In this document: piece by piece, positions 1-7,151 of the stretch
Layout: each line of letters begins with the position of its first letter
Numbering within the stretch: the stretch's first letter is position 1
Assembly (NCBI GenBank): GCA_002321305.1
Contig: DCMF01000050.1
Location: 1-7,743, forward strand
Source of the DNA: Verrucomicrobia bacterium UBA1629
Lineage (GTDB): Bacteria; Verrucomicrobiota; Kiritimatiellia; RFP12; UBA1067
Length of the DNA stretch: 7,743 nt
Direction of reading: 5' to 3'
The notes under the pieces: generated by a model
Told to the model about the DNA's origin: nothing
The model's input: only the letters and a program-made list of their open reading frames with translations
Database searches by the model: none
Position numbers and translations under genes: made by a program

Positions 1-322
1 CGGCGGAGGTGCGGCAGCCGACGGGGGCCGCCTGCTCGTGACGTATGACTCGGCGAACGGCTACGCGCTCGCCTACCGCGTCTTCGGCGACGGCCGGTGG
101 CTGGAGCGGGCGCGGCGGTGCTTCCGCAACTGCCTGGGGCTCTTCCGCGCGGACGGCTTCGGCACGGCGGCGTGGTACCTGCCGGTGACGGTGACGCTGA
201 CCGACGGGGAGGGCAACGACCTTTCCTATGCGATGCCCGCCGAGGGGCCGGACCCGTGGGACAACGACCAGTACATGGTGCTGTACGTCATGCTCTGCGC
301 GCAGGAGCTGGTCGGGGAATGA
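1..322 (+). CDS. C-terminal fragment of an unidentified protein (5' end outside window)
   Basis: The frame is open from base 2 to a TGA at 320-322, with no stop upstream, so this is the last ~106 residues of a longer protein. A GTG at 38 lies in frame but has no convincing ribosome binding site and is probably internal. The fragment is rich in aromatic residues and alternates helix-like stretches (RVFGDGRWLERARRCFRNCL) with a loop containing GTAAWYLPV, and ends in a helix-like WDNDQYMVLYVMLCAQELVG. That pattern resembles the end of an (alpha/alpha) barrel, as found in several lyases and hydrolases acting on polysaccharides, and would fit the neighbouring genes. I do not recognise the family and no catalytic motif is visible. 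Codon use is GC-rich like the downstream enzymes, which supports real coding. Confidence 0.6.
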   Translation, partial: GGGAAADGGRLLVTYDSANGYALAYRVFGDGRWLERARRCFRNCLGLFRADGFGTAAWYLPVTVTLTDGEGNDLSYAMPAEGPDPWDNDQYMVLYVMLCAQELVGE

Positions 323-326
323 TGAG

Positions 327-362
327 TTCGGGAGGTTCGGAAAGTTTGGGAGGTTTGGGAGG
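327..362. repeat. 9-bp tandem repeat, four units, just after a stop codon
   Basis: Four head-to-tail nonamers are visible: TTCGGGAGG (327-335), TTCGGAAAG (336-344), TTTGGGAGG (345-353) and TTTGGGAGG (354-362), followed by a decayed TCTGG. The last two are identical. The array starts 5 bases after the TGA of the upstream gene. The unit keeps reading frame in every phase (for example Phe-Gly-Arg/Lys), but no gene is supported here, so I treat it as a non-coding microsatellite-like array. Confidence 0.75.
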
Positions 363-586
363 TCTGGCATCCGTGCGGACACGGGAAATGAGAACATGAT
401 GCGGAAAATTCTCAGGCGAGAGACTCTTGGGGAAAAGCGTCAGGGTTCGGTGGCTGGATTCACGTGACAGGGTTGGATGTCTGCAGTCGCCGGAGCAATT
501 GGCTCGTCTGCGCGAATTTGCCATGGTGGAAAGTGCTGTTGCCTCCAATCGCACTGCGGCCTTCGATCGCCATGGCATCCGCCCAG
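363..586. other. Intergenic stretch without a supported gene
   Basis: Between the tandem repeat and the promoter hairpin there is about 220 bp of lower-GC sequence. It contains a small perfect hairpin, CCGTG / CACGG with a CGGA tetraloop (371-384), which lacks a following T-run and is only a weak terminator candidate for the upstream gene. Two GCCATGG sites lie near 520 and 570, the second inside the palindrome GCCATGGC. Short open frames exist on both strands but show no ribosome binding site, domain or codon bias. Nothing else is recognised. Confidence 0.5.
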
Positions 587-602
587 CCCCCGTTTCCGGG
601 GG
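587..602. promoter_or_regulatory. G/C inverted repeat abutting the -35 box of the GH106 gene
   Basis: CCCCCG (587-592) and CGGGGG (597-602) form a perfect 6-bp inverted repeat around TTTC. One more G (603) separates it from the TTG of the -35 box at 604. A very similar element sits at the same place before the next gene (3162-3180). There is no T-run after it, and the nearest upstream stop codon is 265 bp away, so a terminator role is unlikely here. A promoter-linked role (operator, or DNA structure) is the simpler reading, but this is inference. Confidence 0.6.
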
Positions 603-603
603 G

Positions 604-632
604 TTGCAAGGGACGGGGGAATAGTCTATAAT
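604..632 (+). promoter_or_regulatory. Sigma70-type promoter of the GH106 gene
   Basis: The -35 box TTGCAA (604-609) and a perfect -10 box TATAAT (627-632) are separated by exactly 17 bp (610-626). The spacer is G-rich, with GGG at 610-612 and GGGGG at 615-619. The expected transcription start is about 639, one base before the ATG at 640, so the mRNA should be leaderless or nearly so. No Shine-Dalgarno sequence is possible between the -10 box and the ATG (CGCGCGC only). Confidence 0.8.
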
Positions 633-639
633 CGCGCGC

Positions 640-3147
640 ATGTTTGGTTGCAAGTTGAACAGGTGGGGGCGGCGGACGATTCGCGCCGCCGTGGGCGCAT
701 GGGCCGCAGGGGCCTCGGCCGCTGTCGCGTCGGCGGGGGCGCCGGCGTGGCCGGCGGTCACGAACGAGACACAGCCGTGGGTCTACAACTGGTGGATGGG
801 CAGCGCGGTTGACGAGGCCGGGCTGGAGGCGCAGTGCCGCGCGCTCGCCGAACAGGGGTTTGGCGGCTTCCATGTCATCCCGATCTACGGCGCGAAGGGC
901 CATGAGGCCGCGTTCAGGACCTTTCTGGACGAGTCGTGGATGAAGGCGTTCGCGGCGGCCGTCCGAATCGGCACGGCGCATGGCCTCGGCGTCGATCTGA
1001 CGACGGGGAGCGGCTGGTGCTTCGGCGGGCCGCAGCTCGCGCGCGAGCAGGGCTGCTGGACGCTTGCGAAGACGAAGGACGGCCGGGCGCCGTGGGTCGA
1101 GCCCGTCCTGACGGGCCAGCAGGTCAAGCGGGCGGGCCCCGGCGGACGCGGCCCGATGATGGATCCCTACTCCGTCGAGGCGATGGCGGCGTTCCTGAAG
1201 CCGTTTACGGAAGCCTTCGACCGTCCGAGCGCGGCGAAGCCCCTGCGCCTCTACCACGACTCGTGGGAGTACTTCGGCGCGGGCTGGACGCCCGACTTCC
1301 CTCGTCTCTTCAGGGAGAAGCGCGGCTATGACCTGATGGAACACTGGGCGGCCTTCGCCGGGGGGCCGGGCGATGTCGAGACGCGGCGGCGCCTCAAGCA
1401 CGACTACCGCGAGACGCTGTCCGACCTCGTTGTGGAGGACGTCTTCCCGAAGTGGGTGGACTGGTGCCATGCGCACGGCATCGAGACGCGCAACGAGGCG
1501 CACGGTTCCGTCGCGAACTGGCTCGACTTCTACGACCTCGCCGACTATCCCGAGACGGAGATGTACGGCTTCTTCGACCGCGACGTCCTCGTCTCGAAGT
1601 TCGCCTCGTCGTCCGCCCACCTCGGCGGCAAGGCATGGACGTCCGCCGAGTCCTGCACCTGGCTGAACGACCACTTCCGCGAGACGCCCCTCGACTACAA
1701 GCGGTTTCTCGACCGGCTGCTCCTCGCGGGCGTAAACAAGGTCTACTACCATGGCCTCTGCTACTCGCCGACCGACGCCGTGTGGCCCGGCTGGTGCTTC
1801 TACGCCTCGTCCGAGACGAATCCCCGCAACCCCCTCTGGCGCGACTTCGGCTACCTGAACGCCTACGTGACGCGCGTCCAGTCGATCTCGCGCGCGACGA
1901 CGTGCGACGACGACCTGCTCGTCTACTGGCCGATCCACGACTTCTGGCGCAACCCCGAAGGCTTCGCGCTGCCGATGGACGTCCACAGGCGGGCGGCCTG
2001 GTTCGATGCGCTTCCCTTCGGGCGGATTGCGCGGACGCTCTTCGACGCGGGCGTCCAGTTCGACTACGTGTCCGACCGCCAGCTGGCGCGGCTGACGTTC
2101 GGACGCGGGGCGCATCGGCGGATTCTCGTGCCGGCGGCGAAGTCCCTGCCGCTCGCGACGGCGCGGCGGCTCTTCGCGCTGGCCGACGCGGGCTTCGAGA
2201 TCGTCTTCGCGGAGTCATATCCGGACGAGACGCCGGGCTTCTTGAATCATGACGCGGAGACGCGCGAATTGCGGGAGCTGTTCGCGAAAGGGCATCCGCG
2301 TGTCTCGCGACGGGGGACGCTCGACCTCGCGCGGGGCCTGCGCGTCGAGCCGTTCGCCGCCGTGCGCACGCTCGCCGCGTGGCGACGGGCGGACGCGAAC
2401 GGGCGCACCTGGTACTTCGTCGTCAACGGCGGCGCGGAACCTGTCGAGGAAGACCTGCGGGTGTCTGTCCCTTGCGGCGCGGCGTGGGAGATGGATCCGC
2501 TGACGGGCGCCGTGCGCGGCGCGCGGACGGCCGATGGGCGGGTGCGCGTGCGACTGGGTCCGTGGGGTTCGTCCGTCTACGTCGTCTCGGCGACGTCTGA
2601 CCCGGCCTCGTCCGTCGCGCCGGAACGTCCGCTTGGCACGCGCATCGACCTCGCGGGCGACTGGACGCTGACACCCGTCTGCGGCGGGCCGCAGCTGCCG
2701 AAGCCCCGGACGATGCGCGCGCTCACGAGCTGGTCGCGCACGGAAACGGGTGCGGAAGAGCCGTTCTGCGGCACGATGCGCTACGAGACGCGCTTCGCCG
2801 CGCGTGCGGCTGGTTCGGCGGCGGTACTCGACCTCGGCGACGTGCGGCATTCGGCGCGCGTCTGGCTGAACGGACGTGACCTCGGCTGCCGGTTCATGCC
2901 GCCGTACCGCTTCGACGTGCCCGCCGGCGTACTGAAGGACACGAACGAACTGGTCGTCGACGTCACGAACACGGGCGCGAACCGTCTGCGCTGGAACGAC
3001 CGGACGGGCGTGAAGTGGAAGTATTTCGAGGACGCGAACATGCGCTCTGTGGAGGGCACGTGCGGCGGCGTGGGGATTCTCGACGCGGCGACGTGGCCGC
3101 TGGAGGACGCCGGCCTCCTCGGTCCGGTCAGCTGTCAGCAGCCGTGA
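640..3147 (+). CDS. Secreted GH106-type alpha-L-rhamnosidase
   Basis: The 835-residue protein probably releases terminal alpha-L-rhamnose from pectic side chains or other rhamnosides outside the cytoplasm. Residues 1 to ~34 look like a signal peptide: basic start with RR at 11-12, Ala-rich core, ASAGA near the cut. The mature start has the PWVYNWWMG motif typical of GH106-like proteins, then GFGGFHV and TGSGWCFGG (to 130). Acidic residues likely to serve in catalysis or metal binding lie in RNEAHG (E286), PETEMYG (E305, E307) and SAESCTW (E337), followed by VYYHGLCYSP (368-377). A beta-sandwich follows, then a GH2-like sugar-binding jelly roll at ~665-835 with HSARVWLNGRD (737-747). The segment between WCFGG and VKRAGPGGRG (162-171) is short for the family as I recall it. 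The ATG at 640 is the only start that keeps the signal peptide's basic region. It has its own promoter. Family call is good; exact substrate is inferred. Confidence 0.85.
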   Translation: MFGCKLNRWGRRTIRAAVGAWAAGASAAVASAGAPAWPAVTNETQPWVYNWWMGSAVDEAGLEAQCRALAEQGFGGFHVIPIYGAKGHEAAFRTFLDESWMKAFAAAVRIGTAHGLGVDLTTGSGWCFGGPQLAREQGCWTLAKTKDGRAPWVEPVLTGQQVKRAGPGGRGPMMDPYSVEAMAAFLKPFTEAFDRPSAAKPLRLYHDSWEYFGAGWTPDFPRLFREKRGYDLMEHWAAFAGGPGDVETRRRLKHDYRETLSDLVVEDVFPKWVDWCHAHGIETRNEAHGSVANWLDFYDLADYPETEMYGFFDRDVLVSKFASSSAHLGGKAWTSAESCTWLNDHFRETPLDYKRFLDRLLLAGVNKVYYHGLCYSPTDAVWPGWCFYASSETNPRNPLWRDFGYLNAYVTRVQSISRATTCDDDLLVYWPIHDFWRNPEGFALPMDVHRRAAWFDALPFGRIARTLFDAGVQFDYVSDRQLARLTFGRGAHRRILVPAAKSLPLATARRLFALADAGFEIVFAESYPDETPGFLNHDAETRELRELFAKGHPRVSRRGTLDLARGLRVEPFAAVRTLAAWRRADANGRTWYFVVNGGAEPVEEDLRVSVPCGAAWEMDPLTGAVRGARTADGRVRVRLGPWGSSVYVVSATSDPASSVAPERPLGTRIDLAGDWTLTPVCGGPQLPKPRTMRALTSWSRTETGAEEPFCGTMRYETRFAARAAGSAAVLDLGDVRHSARVWLNGRDLGCRFMPPYRFDVPAGVLKDTNELVVDVTNTGANRLRWNDRTGVKWKYFEDANMRSVEGTCGGVGILDAATWPLEDAGLLGPVSCQQP

Positions 3148-3161
3148 GGCAATCCTCTCTA

Positions 3162-3180
3162 CCCCCCAATTTCTGGGGGG
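3162..3180. promoter_or_regulatory. G/C hairpin between the two enzyme genes, abutting a -35 box
   Basis: CCCCCC (3162-3167) and GGGGGG (3175-3180) form a perfect 6-bp inverted repeat with a 7-base loop, AATTTCT, starting 14 bases after the GH106 stop codon. It could terminate the upstream transcript, but there is no T-run after the stem. The -35 TTG follows immediately at 3181, exactly as in the element at 587-602, so a promoter-linked role is at least as likely. Confidence 0.6.
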
Positions 3181-3209
3181 TTGTCGGTGGGGCGCGGGTG
3201 GGGTATAAT
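3181..3209 (+). promoter_or_regulatory. Sigma70-type promoter of the GH2-GH28-esterase gene
   Basis: The -35 box TTGTCG (3181-3186) and a perfect TATAAT (3204-3209) are 17 bp apart. The spacer is almost all G and C with three G-runs (3189-3192, 3196-3198, 3200-3203). The expected start is about 3216-3217, only 3 to 4 bases before the ATG at 3220. An in-frame TTG at 3181 could extend the reading frame, but it lies in the -35 box itself and would put 13 residues before the signal peptide, so it is rejected as a start. Confidence 0.8.
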
Positions 3210-3219
3210 CTCCGCCATC

Positions 3220-6200
3220 ATGATTTTCAGATTGATTCCTCTTGCGTTCGCCCTCGCGTGGGGCGTTTCTTCGATTGCTCAACCGCTGAACGACGGCTGG
3301 ACGGCGGATGGCGTGCCCGTCACGCTGCCGCATTGCTGGAACGTCGAAGACGGCACGGACGGCCAGACAGACCCGAAGGCCGACAACCACGACTCGGTCG
3401 CGGGCACGGGCTACGTGCGCCGGAAGGTCGTCTACCGCCGTGACCTGCCGCCGGCGACAAATGCCGACCTGAAGCGTTACCTGCGCGTCCACGCCGCGTC
3501 GATCCGCGCCGTCGTCAAGGTCGACGGACGCGAAATCGGCCGCCACGTCGGCGCGTTCACGGCCTTCACCTTCGCGTTGCCGTCGGACGGCAAGGCGCTG
3601 GAAATCGAAGTCGACAATTTCTTCGACCCCGACGTGCCGCCGATCGGCGGCGACTTCACGATGCACGGCGGCCTCTACCGGGGCGTCGAGCTGATCGAGG
3701 CCCCGCCGTCCCGCACGTTCGTCGCGGCGGACGGCCTCTTTGCCGACGAGCTGGCCGCGCCGACGGATCTGCCGCGCTACGAGTTCCGCGACGACGGCTT
3801 CTACGTGGACGGCAGGAAGACGTTCCTGCGCGGCGTCAACTACCACCAGGACCGCGAAGGCAAGGGCTGGGCGATCTCGGCCGAAGACGAGGAGGCGGAC
3901 ATCCGGCTCATCAAGGCGATGGGCGCGAACGCGATCCGCACGAGCCACTATCCGCGCAGCGAGCGCTTCTACGACCTCTGCGACAGGTACGGCCTCTACG
4001 TCTGGACGGAAGTGCCGCTCGTGGACGCGACGACGGACTCCGCCGCATTCCGCTCGAACACGCTGCACGTGGCGCGCGAAATGGTGCTTCAGCACCGCCG
4101 GCACAAGTGCATCGCGATGTGGGGGCTCTTCAACGAGCTGTATCTCAAGAAGATGCCCGACGGACAGGCCGAGCCGCTCGTGCGCGAGGTGAAGGAGCTG
4201 ATCCGCGCGCTCGATCCGCGTCCGACGGTCGCGGCGAACTTCCGGCAGAAGCGGCTGGCGCTGAACGCGATTCCCGATGCGCTCGGCTTCAACCTCTATC
4301 CCGGCTGGTACAACGGCGAATCGTCCGAGCTGAACGAACGGATCGAGGCCTGCCGCACGCTCAACGGACGCACGACGGTCGCGGTGTCTGAATACGGCGG
4401 CGGCGGGTCTCTCGGACAGCTGATGCCTACGCCCGATTTCCGTCCCGAGGCGGGCGGCAAGTTCCATCCGGTCGACTACCAGCTCAAGCACCACGTCGCG
4501 AGCTGGTCGGCGATCAAGGCGAATCCGCGCATTTGGGGGGCGTTCGTCTGGCAGATGTTCGACTGCGGCAGCGACAACCGCCGCGAGGGCGCGCGCGACG
4601 GCATCAACGACAAGGGGCTTGTCGCCTTCGACCACAAGTCGCGGAAGCCCGCCTACGAGTTCTACCGGCGCGAGTGGAATCGACCGTCGTCCGCGCTTGA
4701 ACGCATGACGGTCGTGGCGACGAACGATTTCCAAAAGGCGATTGACGCGGTTGCGGCGGCGGGCGGCGGCACGGTGCGCGTCCCGCCGGGCGACTACGTG
4801 ACGGGCGGCGTGTGGCTCAGGAGCCATGTCACGTTGGAGCTGGCCGCCGGCGCGCGCCTCGTCTCGAACGGTGACCTTGCGACCTATGCCAACCGCCGCG
4901 CGCTGGTCTACGCCGAAGACGCCGAGGGCGTCGCGCTCGTCGGCAAGGGCGAGGTCTGCGGATCCGGCGAGAAGTTCCCCGCGCGCGACAACGCGCCGGA
5001 CCGTCCGTTCGACGTCCTGTTCCGGAAGTGCCGCGACTTCCGCATCGAGGGCGTGAGGCTCACGGATTCGGCGGCGTGGACGTGCAGTCTCCGGGACTGC
5101 GTGCGCGGCGTCGTGCGCGGCGTGAAGATCTTCAGCCACGCCAACCTCAACAACGACGGGCTCGACATCGAGGCGAGCGACCTGCTCGTCGAGGACTGCG
5201 AAATCGACGCGGACGACGACGCGCTCTGCTTCAAGAGCAACAGTCCGCAGTTCGTCGGGCGCAACATCCGCGTCCGCAACTGCCGCCTCGCCTCCAACTG
5301 CAACGCGATCAAGTTCGGCACGGCCTCCTACGGCACGTGGCGCGACGTGGTGATCGAGGACTGCGACGTCCGTCCCTGCGCGGTCTCCCGCTGGCGGTCA
5401 TGGCACGCGAAGAAGATTCCCGGCGGCGTGCCCGACGTGCCGCAGGGCCTGGGCGGCATCGTCCTCGAGGTCGTGGACGGCGGCGTGCTGGAAGACGTGA
5501 CGGTGCGCGGCATCACGATCGCGGGCGTGCAGACGCCGATCGTCGTCCGCCTTGCGGAACGGCACGAGCCGCCGGCCGGCCGCGCGACGCGGCTGGAGAA
5601 CGTCCTCATCGAGAACGTGACGGGCACGTGCCTGAGCCGCATCGCCTCGTCGATCACGGGCGTTCCGGGCGGGAAGCGTCCGCGCGGCCTCACGTTGCGG
5701 AACGTCGATCTCACGATGCCCGGCGGCGCGACGGAGGCGATGGCCTTCCGGCGGCCCGTGCGGCAGGTGGCGCGGTGCTACCCGGAGAACCGCATGTTCG
5801 GGCACATCCTGCCGGCGTGGGGCATCTACCTGCGTCATGCGGACGACGTGCGGCTGGAGAACGTGAACCTGCGCCTCGCGGCGGCCGATGCGCGTCCCGA
5901 TGCCGTCATCGCCTCGGACGTCACGGGGCTTGTCGCGACGGGCTGCAATTTCACGCCGGCGATGCGCGCGGAGGAGCCGTCCGCGAAGCCCGTTGCCGCG
6001 CCGCCGTCGAAGCCCGCGTGGTCGAATCTGGAGATCCGCGTCACGAGCACGCTGGACGGCTCGCCACAGCCCGGCTACCTGTACGTGCCGCCGGCGGCGA
6101 AGGAGCGGAAGGTGCCGCTGTTCGTCGTGCTGCATTCGTGGAGCCTCGGCTATGACTTCACGCGCAATCCCGGCGAATTCGGCCTGTCGGAGAGCGTGAA

Positions 6201-6990
6201 GCGCGGCTGGGCGTTCTACTATCCGCATTTCCGGGGTCCGAACTCGAAGCCGGAGGCCTGCGGCAGCGACCTTGCCGTGCAGGACATCGTGGACGGCATC
6301 GCCTACGCGAAGGCGCACGCGAACATCGACCCCGACCGCATCTACCTCCTGGGCGGCAGCGGCGGCGGACACATGGCCCTGCTGATGGCGGGTCGCCACC
6401 CGGAGATCTGGGCGGGTGTCGTTGCGGCGTGTCCGATCAGCGACGTCGGCCGCTGGCACGCGGAGACGTCCGCGATGACGAACGGCAACGCGCGCTACGC
6501 GCGGATGCTGGAGACGGTCTGCGGCGGCGCGCCGGATGCCAAGCCGGACGAGTACCGCCACCGTTCGCCCATCACGTGGCTCGCGGCGGCGAAGGGCGTG
6601 CCGATCCAGGTCCAGACGGGCATCCACGACGGCCACCACGGCAACTCCGTGCCCGTCGGCCACGCCATCCGCGCGTTCAACTGCCTCGCGGACGACGCAG
6701 ACCGCGTTTCGGACGCGACGATCGCGTTCATGGAGCGGACGGAGGCTGTGCCGGAGTTCGAGCGTTTTGTGGGGACAGACCCCTTCTATCCGGCGCCCGC
6801 GCGCGCAATCTACCTGCGGCGGCAGTCGGGGAACGCGCAGCTGACGGTCTTCAATGCCGGCCATGCCGGCAACTACGCGGCGGGCGTCTGGTGGCTCGCG
6901 CGCCAGCGGCGCGGACAGGCGGCCGACTGGACGCTCCCGTCCGCGCGCACGCCGCAGCCCCGCGCGGGCGTTCTCGACGTGACGCGGTAG
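3220..6990 (+). CDS. Secreted three-domain enzyme: GH2 glycosidase, GH28-type beta-helix, alpha/beta-hydrolase esterase
   Basis: 1256 residues. Residues 1-20 are a clear signal peptide (MIFRLIP start, cut after SSIA), which fixes the ATG at 3220. GH2 part, ~22-487: sugar-binding sandwich ending MHGGLYRGVELI (148-159), then barrel with RGVNYHQD (204-211), RTSHYPRS (H243), acid/base E306 in WGLFNE, nucleophile E391 in VSEYGG, and NDKG (463-466). The usual middle Ig-like domain is not seen. GH28 part, ~497-912: AAAGGGTVRVPPG, then NNDGLD (D646), DADDDALCFKS (D665-D667) and NCNAIKFGT in place of the usual GHG motif. A Pro/Ala-rich linker (913-933) leads to a prolyl-oligopeptidase/esterase-like fold with GGSGGGH (S1047), IHDGHHG (D1137) and NAGHAGN (H1215), a complete triad. 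The likely role is pectin or rhamnogalacturonan breakdown, with the third domain removing acyl groups. The domains are clear; exact substrates are inferred. Confidence 0.88.
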   Translation: MIFRLIPLAFALAWGVSSIAQPLNDGWTADGVPVTLPHCWNVEDGTDGQTDPKADNHDSVAGTGYVRRKVVYRRDLPPATNADLKRYLRVHAASIRAVVKVDGREIGRHVGAFTAFTFALPSDGKALEIEVDNFFDPDVPPIGGDFTMHGGLYRGVELIEAPPSRTFVAADGLFADELAAPTDLPRYEFRDDGFYVDGRKTFLRGVNYHQDREGKGWAISAEDEEADIRLIKAMGANAIRTSHYPRSERFYDLCDRYGLYVWTEVPLVDATTDSAAFRSNTLHVAREMVLQHRRHKCIAMWGLFNELYLKKMPDGQAEPLVREVKELIRALDPRPTVAANFRQKRLALNAIPDALGFNLYPGWYNGESSELNERIEACRTLNGRTTVAVSEYGGGGSLGQLMPTPDFRPEAGGKFHPVDYQLKHHVASWSAIKANPRIWGAFVWQMFDCGSDNRREGARDGINDKGLVAFDHKSRKPAYEFYRREWNRPSSALERMTVVATNDFQKAIDAVAAAGGGTVRVPPGDYVTGGVWLRSHVTLELAAGARLVSNGDLATYANRRALVYAEDAEGVALVGKGEVCGSGEKFPARDNAPDRPFDVLFRKCRDFRIEGVRLTDSAAWTCSLRDCVRGVVRGVKIFSHANLNNDGLDIEASDLLVEDCEIDADDDALCFKSNSPQFVGRNIRVRNCRLASNCNAIKFGTASYGTWRDVVIEDCDVRPCAVSRWRSWHAKKIPGGVPDVPQGLGGIVLEVVDGGVLEDVTVRGITIAGVQTPIVVRLAERHEPPAGRATRLENVLIENVTGTCLSRIASSITGVPGGKRPRGLTLRNVDLTMPGGATEAMAFRRPVRQVARCYPENRMFGHILPAWGIYLRHADDVRLENVNLRLAAADARPDAVIASDVTGLVATGCNFTPAMRAEEPSAKPVAAPPSKPAWSNLEIRVTSTLDGSPQPGYLYVPPAAKERKVPLFVVLHSWSLGYDFTRNPGEFGLSESVKRGWAFYYPHFRGPNSKPEACGSDLAVQDIVDGIAYAKAHANIDPDRIYLLGGSGGGHMALLMAGRHPEIWAGVVAACPISDVGRWHAETSAMTNGNARYARMLETVCGGAPDAKPDEYRHRSPITWLAAAKGVPIQVQTGIHDGHHGNSVPVGHAIRAFNCLADDADRVSDATIAFMERTEAVPEFERFVGTDPFYPAPARAIYLRRQSGNAQLTVFNAGHAGNYAAGVWWLARQRRGQAADWTLPSARTPQPRAGVLDVTR

Positions 6991-7021
6991 CCTTCAGGCC
7001 GTATGAGGCTGTAACACAGAG

Positions 7022-7034
7022 CGGCCTTCGGCCG
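7022..7034 (+). terminator. Possible terminator hairpin after the fusion gene
   Basis: CGGCC (7022-7026) and GGCCG (7030-7034) pair perfectly around a TTC loop, 31 bases after the stop codon at 6988-6990. There is no T-run after the stem, so this is only a weak candidate for an intrinsic terminator. Confidence 0.35.
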
Positions 7035-7063
7035 GGCGATGAGAGGCGACAGGAAGTTTTGCC

Positions 7064-7081
7064 GCACACTTGCCTGTGTGC
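7064..7081 (+). terminator. Second hairpin downstream of the fusion gene
   Basis: GCACAC (7064-7069) and GTGTGC (7076-7081) form a perfect 6-bp stem around TTGCCT. It follows the hairpin at 7022-7034 by about 30 bases. The downstream bases TTCGTCGCACTCTTATT are T-enriched but not a clean run. It may act with the first hairpin as a termination or mRNA-stabilising element. Confidence 0.3.
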
Positions 7082-7151
7082 TTCGTCGCACTCTTATTGA
7101 TTCGGCGATGAAATATGGAGACTCTGTTTCCTTTGAGGCAAAGGGCTACCC

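Noticed and set aside
38..40. GTG at 38 as a true gene start
   Set aside because: The frame is open to the window edge, the residues before it look like ordinary coding sequence, and no ribosome binding site precedes it.
460..2115. 551-codon open frame on the minus strand
   Set aside because: It is antisense to the GH106 gene over most of its length and has no recognisable domain. The part in the intergenic region has no independent coding support.
3181..3219. TTG at 3181 as start of the fusion gene
   Set aside because: It lies in the -35 box upstream of the predicted transcription start, and would place 13 residues ahead of a well-formed signal peptide that begins at the ATG at 3220.
2215..5139. 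974-codon open frame on the minus strand
   Set aside because: It overlaps both enzyme genes, which have clear domains and catalytic motifs. Its Arg/Ala/Val-rich translation has no domain, as expected for the antisense of GC-rich coding DNA.
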